DNA of 43,738 nucleotides, taken from the NCBI GenBank assembly GCA_964559535.1, contig CAZLIC010000030.1:1-43738 (forward strand). The letters are read 5' to 3'. The position numbers were made by a program, and so were the translations under genes. The notes under the pieces were generated by a model, which was not told where the DNA came from, made no database searches, and saw only the letters and a program-made list of their open reading frames with translations. Source of the stretch: CAZLIC01 sp964559535 (lineage in GTDB: Bacteria > Pseudomonadota > Alphaproteobacteria > Rhodobacterales > Rhodobacteraceae). Of this stretch, positions 23,212 to 31,826 are shown piece after piece; within the stretch, counting starts at the first letter, position 1, and each line of letters begins with the position of its first letter.

Positions 23212-24428
23212 GCCTGCGCCTCACGCGCGCGGCGGGTTGCCGCCATGAACATGAACAGCGCACCCGCCACAACCGCCGCCCCCACGAAGAAGGCAATGTC
23301 GGTGGCAAAGGGCAGGCCCGCCGCCGTGGCCTGTCCGAACACCTGCGCAAAGAACACGGTTCCGCTCAGCATGGCCAGATTCATCACCGAACTGATCCCG
23401 CCCTGCAACTCCCCCTGTGCATCCTCGGGCACCGCCTTCGACATGATCGCCACCAGCATGGGGTGAACGAACCCCTCGGGCGCATGCACCAGCATGAACA
23501 GCACCACGGCGATCATGCTTCCCGCAATGCCGTAGCCCACCATCCCGGCCACGGCGGCGAACAGCCCGATCAGGGCCACCCGTACCTCGCCGAACCGCAC
23601 CACGGCAGGGCCGGTCATCGTGCCCTGCACCACGGCGGTGATGGCGCCGAAGGCCGCCAGCGACACCCCGATTTCCCAGGGCGACCAGCCGAACTTGGCG
23701 GCCCCCCAGAAGGGCCAGACCGCCGGATAGACCGAAGAGGCAAACATGTAGACGAACAGCACGCCGCACAGCGGCAGCACGCCGCGATAGGTGCGGAACA
23801 CCGCCAGTGTGCCGAACGGGTTGGCGCGGCGCCATTCGAAGGGCCGACGGTTTTCGGGTGCCAGCGTCTCGGGCAGCACGAACCAGCCGAAGGCAAAGTT
23901 GACCATGGCAATGCCTGCCGCCACCCAGAACGGCACGCGCGGCCCGAATTCGCCCAGCAGGCCCCCCAGCGCAGGCCCGGCAATGAACCCCAGCCCGAAG
24001 GCCGCGCCCACCAGACCGAACGCCTTGGCCCGGTCCTCGGGCGCGGTCACGTCGGCGATGTAGGCATTGGCGATCACGTAGGAACTGCCGCACAGACCCG
24101 AAATCGCGCGGGCCACGTACAGCCATTCGACCGAAGGGGCGAGCGCGGTGAACACATAGTCCACCCCCAGCCCGAACACGGACAGCAGCAGCAGCGGACG
24201 CCGCCCGAACCGGTCCGAAAGGTTGCCCATCAGCGGCGAGAACAGGAACTGCGTGAAGGCAAAGGCAAAGAACATCCAGCCGCCGATGACCGTGGCCTCG
24301 GACAGCGAGACGTGCCCCACTTCCCCGATCAGGTCGGGCAAGACCGGCATGATCAGGCCAAAACCCATCATGTCCAGAAAGACAGTGGCAATGACGAAGG
24401 TTACCGCGTTGCGCGACGGGGCCGGCAT
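23208..24428 (-). CDS. MFS transporter, TetA-like drug:H+ antiporter type
   Basis: A 406-residue major facilitator with about 12 membrane segments. The loop 2-3 motif is GNLSDRFGRRP, and motif C-like LGFIAGPALGGLLG in helix 5 marks an exporter of the DHA1 group. The ATG at 24428 follows AGGA at 7 bases; an earlier in-frame start at 24470 lacks one. Substrate unknown; the overlapping aminotransferase suggests export of a small amine or sugar derivative, which is inference. Confidence 0.88.
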   Translation of the reverse strand: MPAPSRNAVTFVIATVFLDMMGFGLIMPVLPDLIGEVGHVSLSEATVIGGWMFFAFAFTQFLFSPLMGNLSDRFGRRPLLLLSVFGLGVDYVFTALAPSVEWLYVARAISGLCGSSYVIANAYIADVTAPEDRAKAFGLVGAAFGLGFIAGPALGGLLGEFGPRVPFWVAAGIAMVNFAFGWFVLPETLAPENRRPFEWRRANPFGTLAVFRTYRGVLPLCGVLFVYMFASSVYPAVWPFWGAAKFGWSPWEIGVSLAAFGAITAVVQGTMTGPAVVRFGEVRVALIGLFAAVAGMVGYGIAGSMIAVVLFMLVHAPEGFVHPMLVAIMSKAVPEDAQGELQGGISSVMNLAMLSGTVFFAQVFGQATAAGLPFATDIAFFVGAAVVAGALFMFMAATRRAREAQA

Positions 24429-24572
24429 GTCATGTTCCTGATACGTTCGACTGCAGGCTATCCCGCGCACCGGTCCAAGTCAAACGCCCGTCAAGCCGCG
24501 GCGACGCGGAAAAAAGAGTTGCGCGCGCGGTAAGTCCTGCGCCATCACAGTCCCGCAGAGATGGAGGAAGGC

Positions 24573-24920
24573 GTGATTCGGCAAGTGTTTGCGGCCTTCC
24601 TTGTGCTGGCGCCCCTGTCTCCGTCGGCGGCCCAGGCCGATCTTGTGATCCAGGGAGAGGCGGCCGAAGCGCTGAAATGCGCGACCGTGATCCTGGCTTC
24701 GCTGGTGGTGCTGCAGCGCGTGGACTTGGTGACGCCCGCCGAAGTCTCGCTGGGCAAGGCCGTGGCGGACCTGATGCTGGAACAGGTGCCCGGCACACCG
24801 CGGCAGAAGCAGCAGGCTGTCGAGATCATGGCCAAGCGCCTGATGGAGAACAAGACGCCCGAGCAGATCCTGCAGACCTTCAAACAAGCCCTGCCGCGCT
24901 GCGAGAAGCGGTTCTCCTGA
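24573..24920 (+). CDS. Small exported protein of unknown function
   Basis: From GTG at 24573 (GGAGG five bases upstream) a 115-residue protein begins IRQVFAAFLVLAPLSPSAAQA after the start residue, a signal peptide with cleavage near residue 22. An ATG at 24561 is in frame but has a weaker ribosome site. The mature part is helical and contains two cysteines (ALKCATV and PRCEKRFS). Not recognised. It is divergent from the MFS gene and convergent with the next gene. Confidence 0.65.
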   Translation: MIRQVFAAFLVLAPLSPSAAQADLVIQGEAAEALKCATVILASLVVLQRVDLVTPAEVSLGKAVADLMLEQVPGTPRQKQQAVEIMAKRLMENKTPEQILQTFKQALPRCEKRFS

Positions 24921-24933
24921 ACCTCTGCCCCGG

Positions 24934-25272
24934 CTAGTTCAGGTCGATGTACCGCCCGATTGTCGTATTGCCGCCCGCTGCGACAAAGCGGATGTCCAGC
25001 CCGTTCCGTTCCACGGCATAGCAGTCCCAGCGGTCCGCAGGCGGCCATTGCGAGCAGTACAGATCGCCGTCCACCCGCCATAGACCCCAGCTTGGGCTGC
25101 CGGAGTCATACAGCGTCCGGCCGTCGGCGAAGAAGTTCTGCGTGGCGCCGCCGTCGTAGGCTAGCACCCGCGCGGCCAGCGCCTGGCGCACGGCATCGCC
25201 GCGCAAGACCTGCCAGTCTTCGGCCGCCGCCGGCCACGCCGCCAGCAGAAGCATTGCGATGATCCGCAGCAT
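24934..25272 (-). CDS. Small exported protein of unknown function
   Basis: A 112-residue protein with a signal peptide (MLRIIAMLLLAAWPAAA, cleavage before EDW). The mature domain is Trp/Tyr-rich: RTLYDSGSPSWGLWRVDG, LYCSQWPPADRWDCYAV, with two cysteines close enough to form a disulfide. This pattern looks like a conserved Rhodobacterales periplasmic protein, but I cannot name a family. ATG at 25272 follows a GGGGG stretch; the gene is divergent from purB (62 bases). Confidence 0.72.
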   Translation of the reverse strand: MLRIIAMLLLAAWPAAAEDWQVLRGDAVRQALAARVLAYDGGATQNFFADGRTLYDSGSPSWGLWRVDGDLYCSQWPPADRWDCYAVERNGLDIRFVAAGGNTTIGRYIDLN

Positions 25273-25334
25273 GTCTTGCACCCCCTGCCCGGCCAGACTA
25301 TCCCGCCCTCGCATTTCCTGCCAGTGAGGCCGCA

Positions 25335-26657
25335 ATGATCCCCCGCTACTCCCGGCCCGACATGGTGGCGATCTGGTCCCCCGAAACCCGGTTCCGCATC
25401 TGGTTTGAAATCGAGGCGCATGCCTGCGATGCACAGGCGGCGCTTGGCGTGATCCCGCAGGAAAACGCAGCCGCGGTGTGGAAGGCGCGGGACGCAACCT
25501 TTGACGTGGCCCGCATCGACGAGATCGAGGCGGTGACCAGGCACGACGTCATCGCCTTCCTGACCCATCTGGCCGAAATCGTGGGGGCCGACGCAGCGCG
25601 CTTCGTGCACCAGGGCATGACCAGTTCCGACGTGCTGGACACCTGCCTGAACGTGCAGCTGTGCCGCGCGTCAGACCTGTTGCTAGTCGGGATTGACCGG
25701 GTGCTGGCGGCGCTGAAGGCGCGCGCGATGGAACACCGCCACACCCCCCGCATCGGCCGCAGCCACGGCATTCATGCCGAGCCGATCACCATGGGCCTGA
25801 CCTTCGCCCGCTTCCACGCCGAATTCAAGCGTGCCCGCACCCGTCTGGTGAACGCGCGTTCCGAAATTTCCACGGGCGCGATCAGCGGTGCGGTGGGCAC
25901 CTTCGCCAACATCGACCCCGCCGTCGAAGAGCATGTATGCCGCATGATGGGCCTGACGCCCGAGCCTGTCAGCACCCAGGTCATCCCGCGCGACCGGCAC
26001 GCGATGTTCTTTGCCACGCTGGGGGTGATTGCCAGCAGCATTGAAAACATCGCCACCGAAATCCGCCACATGCAGCGCACCGAAGTGCTGGAGGCCGAAG
26101 AGTTCTTCTCGCCCGGGCAGAAGGGCAGTTCGGCCATGCCGCACAAGCGCAATCCGGTCCTGTCGGAAAACCTCACGGGTCTGGCGCGGCTTGTACGCGG
26201 CATGGTGGTGCCCGCCATGGAAAACGTGACGCTTTGGCACGAACGCGACATCTCGCATTCCAGCGTCGAGCGGATGATCGCGCCCGATGCTACGGTGACG
26301 CTGGATTTCGCGCTGCACCGGCTGGCCGGGCTGGTGGAAAAACTGGTGGTCTATCCGGCCAACATGCTGGCCAACATGAACCGCTTCCGCGGCCTGATCA
26401 TGAGCCAGCGGGTGCTGCTGGCGCTGACGCAGGCAGGGGTCAGCCGCGAGGACAGCTATCGGCTGGTGCAAAGGAACGCGATGAAGGTGTGGGAGAGGGG
26501 GGCCGACTTCCAGACCGAGCTGCTGGCCGACCCCGAGGTCACCGCCGCCCTGTCACCGGCAGAAATTGCCGAGAAGTTCGACCTTGGCTACCACCTGAAA
26601 CACGTTGACACGATCTTTGCCCGTGTCTTCGGCCCGGGTGACATCGCGAACCTGTGA
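25335..26657 (+). CDS. purB: Adenylosuccinate lyase
   Basis: Catalyses two fumarate-releasing steps of purine synthesis (SAICAR to AICAR and adenylosuccinate to AMP). 440 residues, normal for the family. The fumarase/aspartase superfamily signature is KGSSAMPHKRNPVLSEN (near residue 265); catalytic-site stretches QGMTSSDVLDT (near 94) and GRSHGIHAEP (near 140) are intact. No other pur gene is nearby, so it appears to be on its own. Identification is firm. Confidence 0.97.
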   Translation: MIPRYSRPDMVAIWSPETRFRIWFEIEAHACDAQAALGVIPQENAAAVWKARDATFDVARIDEIEAVTRHDVIAFLTHLAEIVGADAARFVHQGMTSSDVLDTCLNVQLCRASDLLLVGIDRVLAALKARAMEHRHTPRIGRSHGIHAEPITMGLTFARFHAEFKRARTRLVNARSEISTGAISGAVGTFANIDPAVEEHVCRMMGLTPEPVSTQVIPRDRHAMFFATLGVIASSIENIATEIRHMQRTEVLEAEEFFSPGQKGSSAMPHKRNPVLSENLTGLARLVRGMVVPAMENVTLWHERDISHSSVERMIAPDATVTLDFALHRLAGLVEKLVVYPANMLANMNRFRGLIMSQRVLLALTQAGVSREDSYRLVQRNAMKVWERGADFQTELLADPEVTAALSPAEIAEKFDLGYHLKHVDTIFARVFGPGDIANL

Positions 26658-26744
26658 TCGGACGCCGCGGGTTTCTTGCCCCGACGCGCGACGCAAATGT
26701 CGGTTCCGCGTGTTTACATGGCTCCACATAGGAGTTTCCACATC

Positions 26745-27284
26745 ATGACCAGAACCACGCTTTTCGCCCTGTGCCTTGCGCTGATGCCCCTGCCCCTGCT
26801 GGCGGCCGGCAGCGATGACAGTTCGCCGCCCAAACCTACCGAAACCACGACCAAATGCTGGGGCAAGAAGGTCTGGGACCCGAAAACCCGCAAATGCGTC
26901 AAGCCCGAAGACACCGGGTTGAACGACGACCAGCGCTATCAGGCGGCGCGCGAGCTTGCCTGGGCCGGTCGGCCGGAAGATGCCCTGGCCGTGCTTGCCG
27001 CCATGACCGAAGGCGACACCGACCGGGTGATGACCTACCAGGGCTTTGCGCTGCGCAAGCTTGGCCGCTGGGAAGAAGGCCGTGCCGCCTATGAACGGGC
27101 GATTGCCCTGAACCCCCGCAACATCCTGGCCCGCAGTTACTTCGGGCAGGGCCTGGTCGAACGCGGAGATCAGGCGGCGGCAACGGTGCAACTGGCCGAA
27201 ATCCGCGCGCATGGCGGCACCGGCACCTGGGCCGAAACCGCGCTGGCGCAGGCCATCGAGCTTGGGATCACGACAAGCTACTGA
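26745..27284 (+). CDS. Exported TPR protein with a Cys-loop motif
   Basis: A 179-residue protein: signal peptide MTRTTLFALCLALMPLPLLA, a Ser/Pro/Thr-rich stretch, the motif CWGKKVWDPKTRKCV (residues 38-52), then tetratricopeptide-like helices (QRYQAARELAWAGRPEDAL, then EEGRAAYERAIALNPRN). TPRs bind partner proteins. The Cys motif recurs, with the same spacing, in the tiny protein at 29029. ATG at 26745 with GGAG about 10 bases upstream; earlier in-frame ATGs would bury the signal peptide. It ends before a strong hairpin. Confidence 0.8.
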   Translation: MTRTTLFALCLALMPLPLLAAGSDDSSPPKPTETTTKCWGKKVWDPKTRKCVKPEDTGLNDDQRYQAARELAWAGRPEDALAVLAAMTEGDTDRVMTYQGFALRKLGRWEEGRAAYERAIALNPRNILARSYFGQGLVERGDQAAATVQLAEIRAHGGTGTWAETALAQAIELGITTSY

Positions 27285-27296
27285 CGGGTGCGGGAC

Positions 27297-27334
27297 GGGT
27301 TGACCCGACGCCCGCAGGGGCGTCGGGTCAACCC
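27297..27334. terminator. Bidirectional terminator hairpin
   Basis: A perfect 17-bp stem (27297-27313 with 27318-27334) and a 4-base GCAG loop, between two convergent genes that end at 27284 (plus) and 27340 (minus). The stem starts GGGTTGACCC. A short T-containing stretch (CCTTGT) follows on the plus strand. The position and strength fit a terminator serving both strands. Confidence 0.8.
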
Positions 27335-27339
27335 CCTTG

Positions 27340-28683
27340 TCAGAACAGGAAGTCCGCGGCGTCGATCTGGCCGGCGGCGCCCAGGACGGTGATGGTGTTG
27401 CCAGTGCCATCGGCGATCACGGCGTCGCCGCCCGCAGCACTGATCGTCAGACCGGCAACCGACGCAACCGAATGGTCGCGGAAGTCGAACCGGTCCAGGC
27501 CGTTCTCGAAGCCGATCACCTGATCGTTTCCGAAACCGTCCGCAAACACCAGCGTATCCGCCCCGCCGCCGCCCACCAGCGTGTCGTCTCCGCTGTTACC
27601 GGTCAGCCGGTCGCCCTCGGCGCCGCCTTCGACCCGGTCGTTGTCCTTGCCGCCGTCCAGCCGGTCCGCTCCGGCATCGCCGCGCAGCGTGTCGGCACCG
27701 GCGCCGCCCTTGACGGAATCGTTGCTTTCTCCACCTGCCGCGGTGTCATTGCCCTTGCCGCCTTCGATCGTGTTCGACCCGCGGTTGCCGGTCAGAACCT
27801 CGGCCGCGCGGGACCCGGTCAGCGACAGGTCGGCAATCCCCAGAAGCCGCCCCTCGGTGGCCCCCGACACCAGCGTCAGGTCGCCCGACGAAAACACCCG
27901 CGTGCCATCGACAAGGTCCAGCTTCAGGTTGTCGGCACCGAAGGTCAGCTTCACCGTCACGCCGCCGATGGTGACCGTCTGCGCACCTTCCGTCACCTGG
28001 ATGGCATAGCCGCCCGCCGCAGCCGTTGCCGCCGCACCGCCGCCCGCCACCGACACGGCCACACCGCCCTGCCCCTCGCCCACACCGTAGAAATCATTGT
28101 CATTGCCGTCGGCGAAGGCCACGCCGGTCAGCAGCCGGTTCGTGCTGATGTTTGCGAACAGTTCCGTCAGCATCGAGGCATTCCAGTCGCGCGTGCTGGT
28201 GTACACCCCCAGTTCGCGCCCCAGCCCGATCTCGCTGTAGGTGGACAGGAAGATGTTCGCGCGGTGGCCGGCGCTGCGGAACAGGCCGAAGTGGTGGTTT
28301 TCGATGCTGGTCAAAGGGTTCACGCTGCCGGTGGTGCCCGACCAGGCAATGTTTTCGCCCACATAGCTGCCGGCGTAACCGGCGTCTTGTGCGCGCGAAA
28401 CGGGCGTGCCGTTGCCGATGCCGCTGTGGTTGAACTGGTCGGTGTCCAGCATGAAGTCCGAATGCCCCGCCGCGGCCGCGGCCAGCGCCTCGTCCCCGGC
28501 CAGCACCTGCCGCGCCGTGCCGGTGATCGACCCGGCCGCCAGGCCGTCGTCCAGCGCAGCCAGCGCCGCGCCGCCATACTGACCCGAGGCCACGGCCGCA
28601 TTGTAGCGCGCCAGTTCCGCCAGCGGGTCCATTCGGGCGCGGTTGATCAGTTCCAGCAGATACTGCTCATAGGCGTCATGCAT
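27340..28683 (-). CDS. CAP/SCP-domain protein with RTX calcium-binding repeats
   Basis: A 447-residue protein with an N-terminal CAP domain (about residues 5-155): LLELINRARMDP, HSDFMLDTDQFNHSG, VGENIAW and GHRANIFLSTYSEIG, the last three carrying the cavity His/Glu residues. A beta-rich middle follows, then about nine RTX nonapeptides (about 300-385; GGxGxDxLx type) and a C-terminal region ending DAADFLF that resembles type I secretion signals. There is no Sec signal peptide, as expected for type I export. CAP domains occur in secreted proteins of varied function. GGAGG lies 6 bases before the ATG. Confidence 0.9.
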   Translation of the reverse strand: MHDAYEQYLLELINRARMDPLAELARYNAAVASGQYGGAALAALDDGLAAGSITGTARQVLAGDEALAAAAAGHSDFMLDTDQFNHSGIGNGTPVSRAQDAGYAGSYVGENIAWSGTTGSVNPLTSIENHHFGLFRSAGHRANIFLSTYSEIGLGRELGVYTSTRDWNASMLTELFANISTNRLLTGVAFADGNDNDFYGVGEGQGGVAVSVAGGGAAATAAAGGYAIQVTEGAQTVTIGGVTVKLTFGADNLKLDLVDGTRVFSSGDLTLVSGATEGRLLGIADLSLTGSRAAEVLTGNRGSNTIEGGKGNDTAAGGESNDSVKGGAGADTLRGDAGADRLDGGKDNDRVEGGAEGDRLTGNSGDDTLVGGGGADTLVFADGFGNDQVIGFENGLDRFDFRDHSVASVAGLTISAAGGDAVIADGTGNTITVLGAAGQIDAADFLF

Positions 28684-29028
28684 CGGAAACCTCCTCGTCT
28701 GCTTCGGTCCGCGTCCGCGCGTGCGCGGTGCCTGTCGGGCAGTCTGCTACTTCGGGATCGCGCCGGGAATGTGGCCGATGCGTGGCAGGGCGCCCCGACA
28801 CCGGCGCGCCGGCGGGTAGCCGCAGGCAGGCCGGCGCCTTCGTGCCGAAACGCCGGATCCTTGGGCTTCTCACGCAGGCGTGAACAGCCGTTGCCGACCC
28901 TGGCCGAACGAAACCTTCTTGCCATCGGGTCCGCTGTGCTACCGTTTTCCTCTCTGTCGCAGGGGCGCCGCAGTCATCGACCGCCACATGCGGCGCACGC
29001 AAGGCCACAACCGAAACAGGGGTGCCCG
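28684..29028. other. Intergenic region between divergent exported-protein genes
   Basis: 345 bases without a convincing gene. It holds the ribosome site of the CAP-RTX gene, a 12-bp palindrome CCGGCGCGCCGG (28801-28812) and an inverted repeat TCACGC-AG-GCGTGA (28870-28883) that might be an operator. Promoters for both flanking genes must lie here, but no clear -35/-10 pair is seen. Confidence 0.6.
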
Positions 29029-29196
29029 ATGAAGAAGATGTCATTTGCAGTTGCCGTCGCGCTCGGACTGGTGCCCGGCATGGGTCTGGCCGGACCGTCG
29101 TGTTCCGGCGACACACACCAGTCGACGTCAGCCTGCAGCGAAGGCCAGGTCTTCGACGAGACGACGAAGTCCTGCGTGACCAAGCCGACGTCCTGA
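29029..29196 (+). CDS. Tiny exported Cys-motif protein
   Basis: A 55-residue protein: signal peptide MKKMSFAVAVALGLVPGMGLA (cleavage near residue 21), then a short mature chain with four cysteines, including CSEGQVFDETTKSCV (residues 36-50). That 15-residue motif matches the one in the TPR protein at 26745 (pattern C-x4-V-[WF]-D-x2-T-[KR]-x-C-V). AGGGG lies 7 bases before the ATG. No family is recognised. It sits between two RTX genes. Confidence 0.7.
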   Translation: MKKMSFAVAVALGLVPGMGLAGPSCSGDTHQSTSACSEGQVFDETTKSCVTKPTS

Positions 29197-29248
29197 GCAG
29201 GTCCGCACGACATTCTTCATTTCGCCTGTCAAGCGGGCCGTTTTCGAA

Positions 29249-29276
29249 TTGAAAAACCACAAGCGCACCGTAAGCT
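29249..29276 (+). promoter_or_regulatory. Candidate promoter for the large RTX gene
   Basis: TTGAAA (29249-29254), a 16-base spacer and TAAGCT (29271-29276), followed by GAGGAG and the ATG at 29307. The -10 is weak. The gap to the preceding gene is 110 bases, so separate transcription is plausible but not shown. Confidence 0.3.
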
Positions 29277-29306
29277 TCGGGCACAATTCGGCCCGAGGAG
29301 TTTTGC

Positions 29307-31823
29307 ATGACGCGCCTGCTGATGGGGATGCCCCCCTACGACATTGGCGAGGTGTTCAGCCAACTGAACGGTCTCAAGTCCGCCGTGATCCTGTCTGCCT
29401 CGGCCACCGCGGTCACGTACTCGGGCCCGGCGGGAACCATGATCACCCTCGGCGGCGGCGGGTTCACCACCACGCAGATCGGTGGAAAGACCTACCTCAA
29501 CGGCGGCTCGATCACGGCAATCTCCTTGCAGGCCGACGGGGTGGATTTCCCCTATTGGGTGATCGACAATGCCGACGGCGGGCGCCCGGGCGACTTTCCC
29601 CTTTCGGCTGCCGATTTCTTCACGGCGCTGCGCGCTGACGAAACCGGCACGGACGCGGGCGCGCTGGAATCCTTCTTCCAGGATCGCCGCTACAGCATCA
29701 GCGGCACGCTCTTCGACGTGAATGCCACCGACTACTACCCGCTGACCCAGACGTTCGAACTGAACAGCGACGGGCGCAGCACGGCGCTGACCGTGGGCGC
29801 CGTCTATGGCCTTGGCAACTTCGCTGACAGGATCGTGGCAGGCAGCGGCGATGACCGGATCGACGCGGGCGACGACAATGACAGCCTGGAAGGCCGTGAT
29901 GGCAACGACCGGCTGAATGGTGAACAGGACAACGACACCCTGTACGGCGGCAACGGCAACGACCGGCTGGACGGCGGCGGCGGCAATGACCTGGCGCATG
30001 GCGACGCGAACAACGACACCATCGCGGGCGTCGGCGGGCGCGACACGCTGCATGGCGGCGACGGCAATGATGCGGTCAGCGGCGGCGACGGCAACGACAC
30101 GCTGTACGGCGGCGCTGGCAACGACTCGCTGCGTGGCGACCTTGGCAATGACCTGATAGACACAGGCAACGGCACCAACGACGTGCTGGGCGGCGAGGGC
30201 AACGACACCATCACCGGCGGAATCGGCGCAGACACCTTGCTGGGCGAGGCCGGTGCCGACAGCATCATCGGCGGCAACGGCAGCAACGTGCTGTACGGCG
30301 GCGGCGGATATGACACACTCCGCGGCGGGGACGATTTCGACGTGATCCAGACCGGAGACGATGGCGGCGTCGGGTATGGGGGTGGCGGGGATGACGGAGT
30401 GCAGGGGTCAGACGCGGCCGACATCCTGCACGGTGATACCGGCGCCGACACGCTGTACGGCGGCTCGGCGGGCGACACGCTTTATGGCGGCACGGGCAAC
30501 GACACGCTTTATGGCGGCAACGCCAACGACGTGGTCGAGGGGGGCGGTGGCAACGACTCGATCAACGGCGACGACGGCACCGACACGCTGCTGGGCGGCG
30601 ACGGCCATGACACGCTGTTCGGCGGGTTCGGCGGCGGCGTGCTGGAAGGCAATCTGGGCGATGACCTGCTGGGTGTCGGCGCACTGGGCGGCGTCGGCCT
30701 GGGCGGCGCCGGAAACGATACGGTGAACGGCTGGGTCTCCGCCGATTCGATCTTCGGTGGCGAAGGCGACGACAGCCTGACGGGCTGGCTGGAGAACGAC
30801 CAGATCAGCGGCGACGAAGGCCGTGACACGCTGCGCGGCGATGCCGGCAACGACACGCTGGACGGCGGCGAGGACGACGACATCCTGCTTGGCGGCACGG
30901 GAACGAACCAACTGATCGGCGGCGAGGGCGACGACGTTCTGGACGGCTCCCTGGGCTCGGATTCGGTGTATGGCGGGGGAGACAACGACACGCTCTACGG
31001 AGGCTCCTCCGGCACCGTGCTGGATGGCGGCAGCGGCAACGACGACTTGCATGCATTCGCGGCCGGTACCCTGTTCTACGGCGGAACCGAGGACGACCGG
31101 CTGTATGGCGGCGAAGGCACCGACACCCTGTATGGCGGCGCGGGCAACGACACCATCGGGTCCGGCAACGGGATGCGCGATCTGGTCTACGGCGAATCCG
31201 GGAATGATTTCATCAACACCAGCAAGGAGTTCGACACCGTCTATGGCGGCGATGGCAACGACACGGTGATCGCGGGCATCGGCGAAAGCCATGTGTATGG
31301 CGACGGCGGGGCCGACAGTCTGGATGGATACCTGGGCGACGACTATGTCGACGGCGGATCGGGCAGCGACGTGCTGGAGGGGGGCGCCGGAACCGACACG
31401 ATCTACGGCGGATCGGGCAATGACCGCGTCCAGGGCGGCACCGGCGGCGACAGCCTGATCGGCGGCACCGGGGCCGACATCATCAACGGCGGCGGCGGGC
31501 GCGACACTCTCGACGGCGGGTCAGGCATCGACACGTTCGTGTTCGCGCCAGGCCAGACCGGCACCAGTTCGGTGCGCGACCAGATCAACTTCTTCCTGTT
31601 CGGCGAGGACCGGATCGACCTTACTGCCTTCGGCCCCTTGGCGTTTCGCGGCTTCGGTGCGTTCCTCCCAAGCAGCGGGCCGCAGGCGCGGCACGAATTC
31701 ATCGGACCGGGCGACATGGTGCTCTACATCGACGCCAACGGAAACGGAGTGTCGGACGCTGAAATCGCGCTGCTGTTCATCGACCCGTCCGCCGTCAGCG
31801 ACGGCTACCTGATCCTGGCCTGA
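29307..31823 (+). CDS. Large RTX calcium-binding protein, likely type I secreted
   Basis: An 838-residue protein without a Sec signal. The N-terminal ~170 residues are a non-repeat domain I do not recognise (MTRLLMGMPPYDIGEVFSQL...). From about 174 to 741 lie dozens of glycine/aspartate nonapeptides of the GGxGxDxLx kind, which form calcium-bound parallel beta-rolls. The last ~95 residues (from DTFVFAPGQTGTS; including EDRIDLTAFG) resemble the C-terminal module of serralysin-type secreted proteins, where the type I signal lies. No ABC exporter genes are in the window. ATG at 29307 follows GAGGAG. Possible roles are surface layer, adhesin or secreted binding protein. Confidence 0.92.
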   Translation: MTRLLMGMPPYDIGEVFSQLNGLKSAVILSASATAVTYSGPAGTMITLGGGGFTTTQIGGKTYLNGGSITAISLQADGVDFPYWVIDNADGGRPGDFPLSAADFFTALRADETGTDAGALESFFQDRRYSISGTLFDVNATDYYPLTQTFELNSDGRSTALTVGAVYGLGNFADRIVAGSGDDRIDAGDDNDSLEGRDGNDRLNGEQDNDTLYGGNGNDRLDGGGGNDLAHGDANNDTIAGVGGRDTLHGGDGNDAVSGGDGNDTLYGGAGNDSLRGDLGNDLIDTGNGTNDVLGGEGNDTITGGIGADTLLGEAGADSIIGGNGSNVLYGGGGYDTLRGGDDFDVIQTGDDGGVGYGGGGDDGVQGSDAADILHGDTGADTLYGGSAGDTLYGGTGNDTLYGGNANDVVEGGGGNDSINGDDGTDTLLGGDGHDTLFGGFGGGVLEGNLGDDLLGVGALGGVGLGGAGNDTVNGWVSADSIFGGEGDDSLTGWLENDQISGDEGRDTLRGDAGNDTLDGGEDDDILLGGTGTNQLIGGEGDDVLDGSLGSDSVYGGGDNDTLYGGSSGTVLDGGSGNDDLHAFAAGTLFYGGTEDDRLYGGEGTDTLYGGAGNDTIGSGNGMRDLVYGESGNDFINTSKEFDTVYGGDGNDTVIAGIGESHVYGDGGADSLDGYLGDDYVDGGSGSDVLEGGAGTDTIYGGSGNDRVQGGTGGDSLIGGTGADIINGGGGRDTLDGGSGIDTFVFAPGQTGTSSVRDQINFFLFGEDRIDLTAFGPLAFRGFGAFLPSSGPQARHEFIGPGDMVLYIDANGNGVSDAEIALLFIDPSAVSDGYLILA
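29829..31530 (+). repeat. Tandem 27-base RTX-coding repeats
   Basis: Within the large RTX gene, degenerate 27-base units encoding nine-residue calcium-binding repeats run almost without a break. Recurring DNA words include GGCAACGACAC and CTGTACGGCGGC. Such arrays can expand or contract by recombination and make assembly errors more likely. Confidence 0.85.
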
Positions 31824-31826
31824 TCG

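Noticed and set aside
27337..29028. Long plus-strand frame opposite the CAP-RTX gene
   Set aside because: Antisense to a gene with clear CAP and RTX motifs; only its final 55 residues (29029-29196) form a believable protein.
30408..31292. Open frames on the minus strand within the RTX repeats
   Set aside because: They arise from the repeated 27-base unit; the Val/Ala/Ile-rich periodic sequence is a shadow of the RTX repeats.
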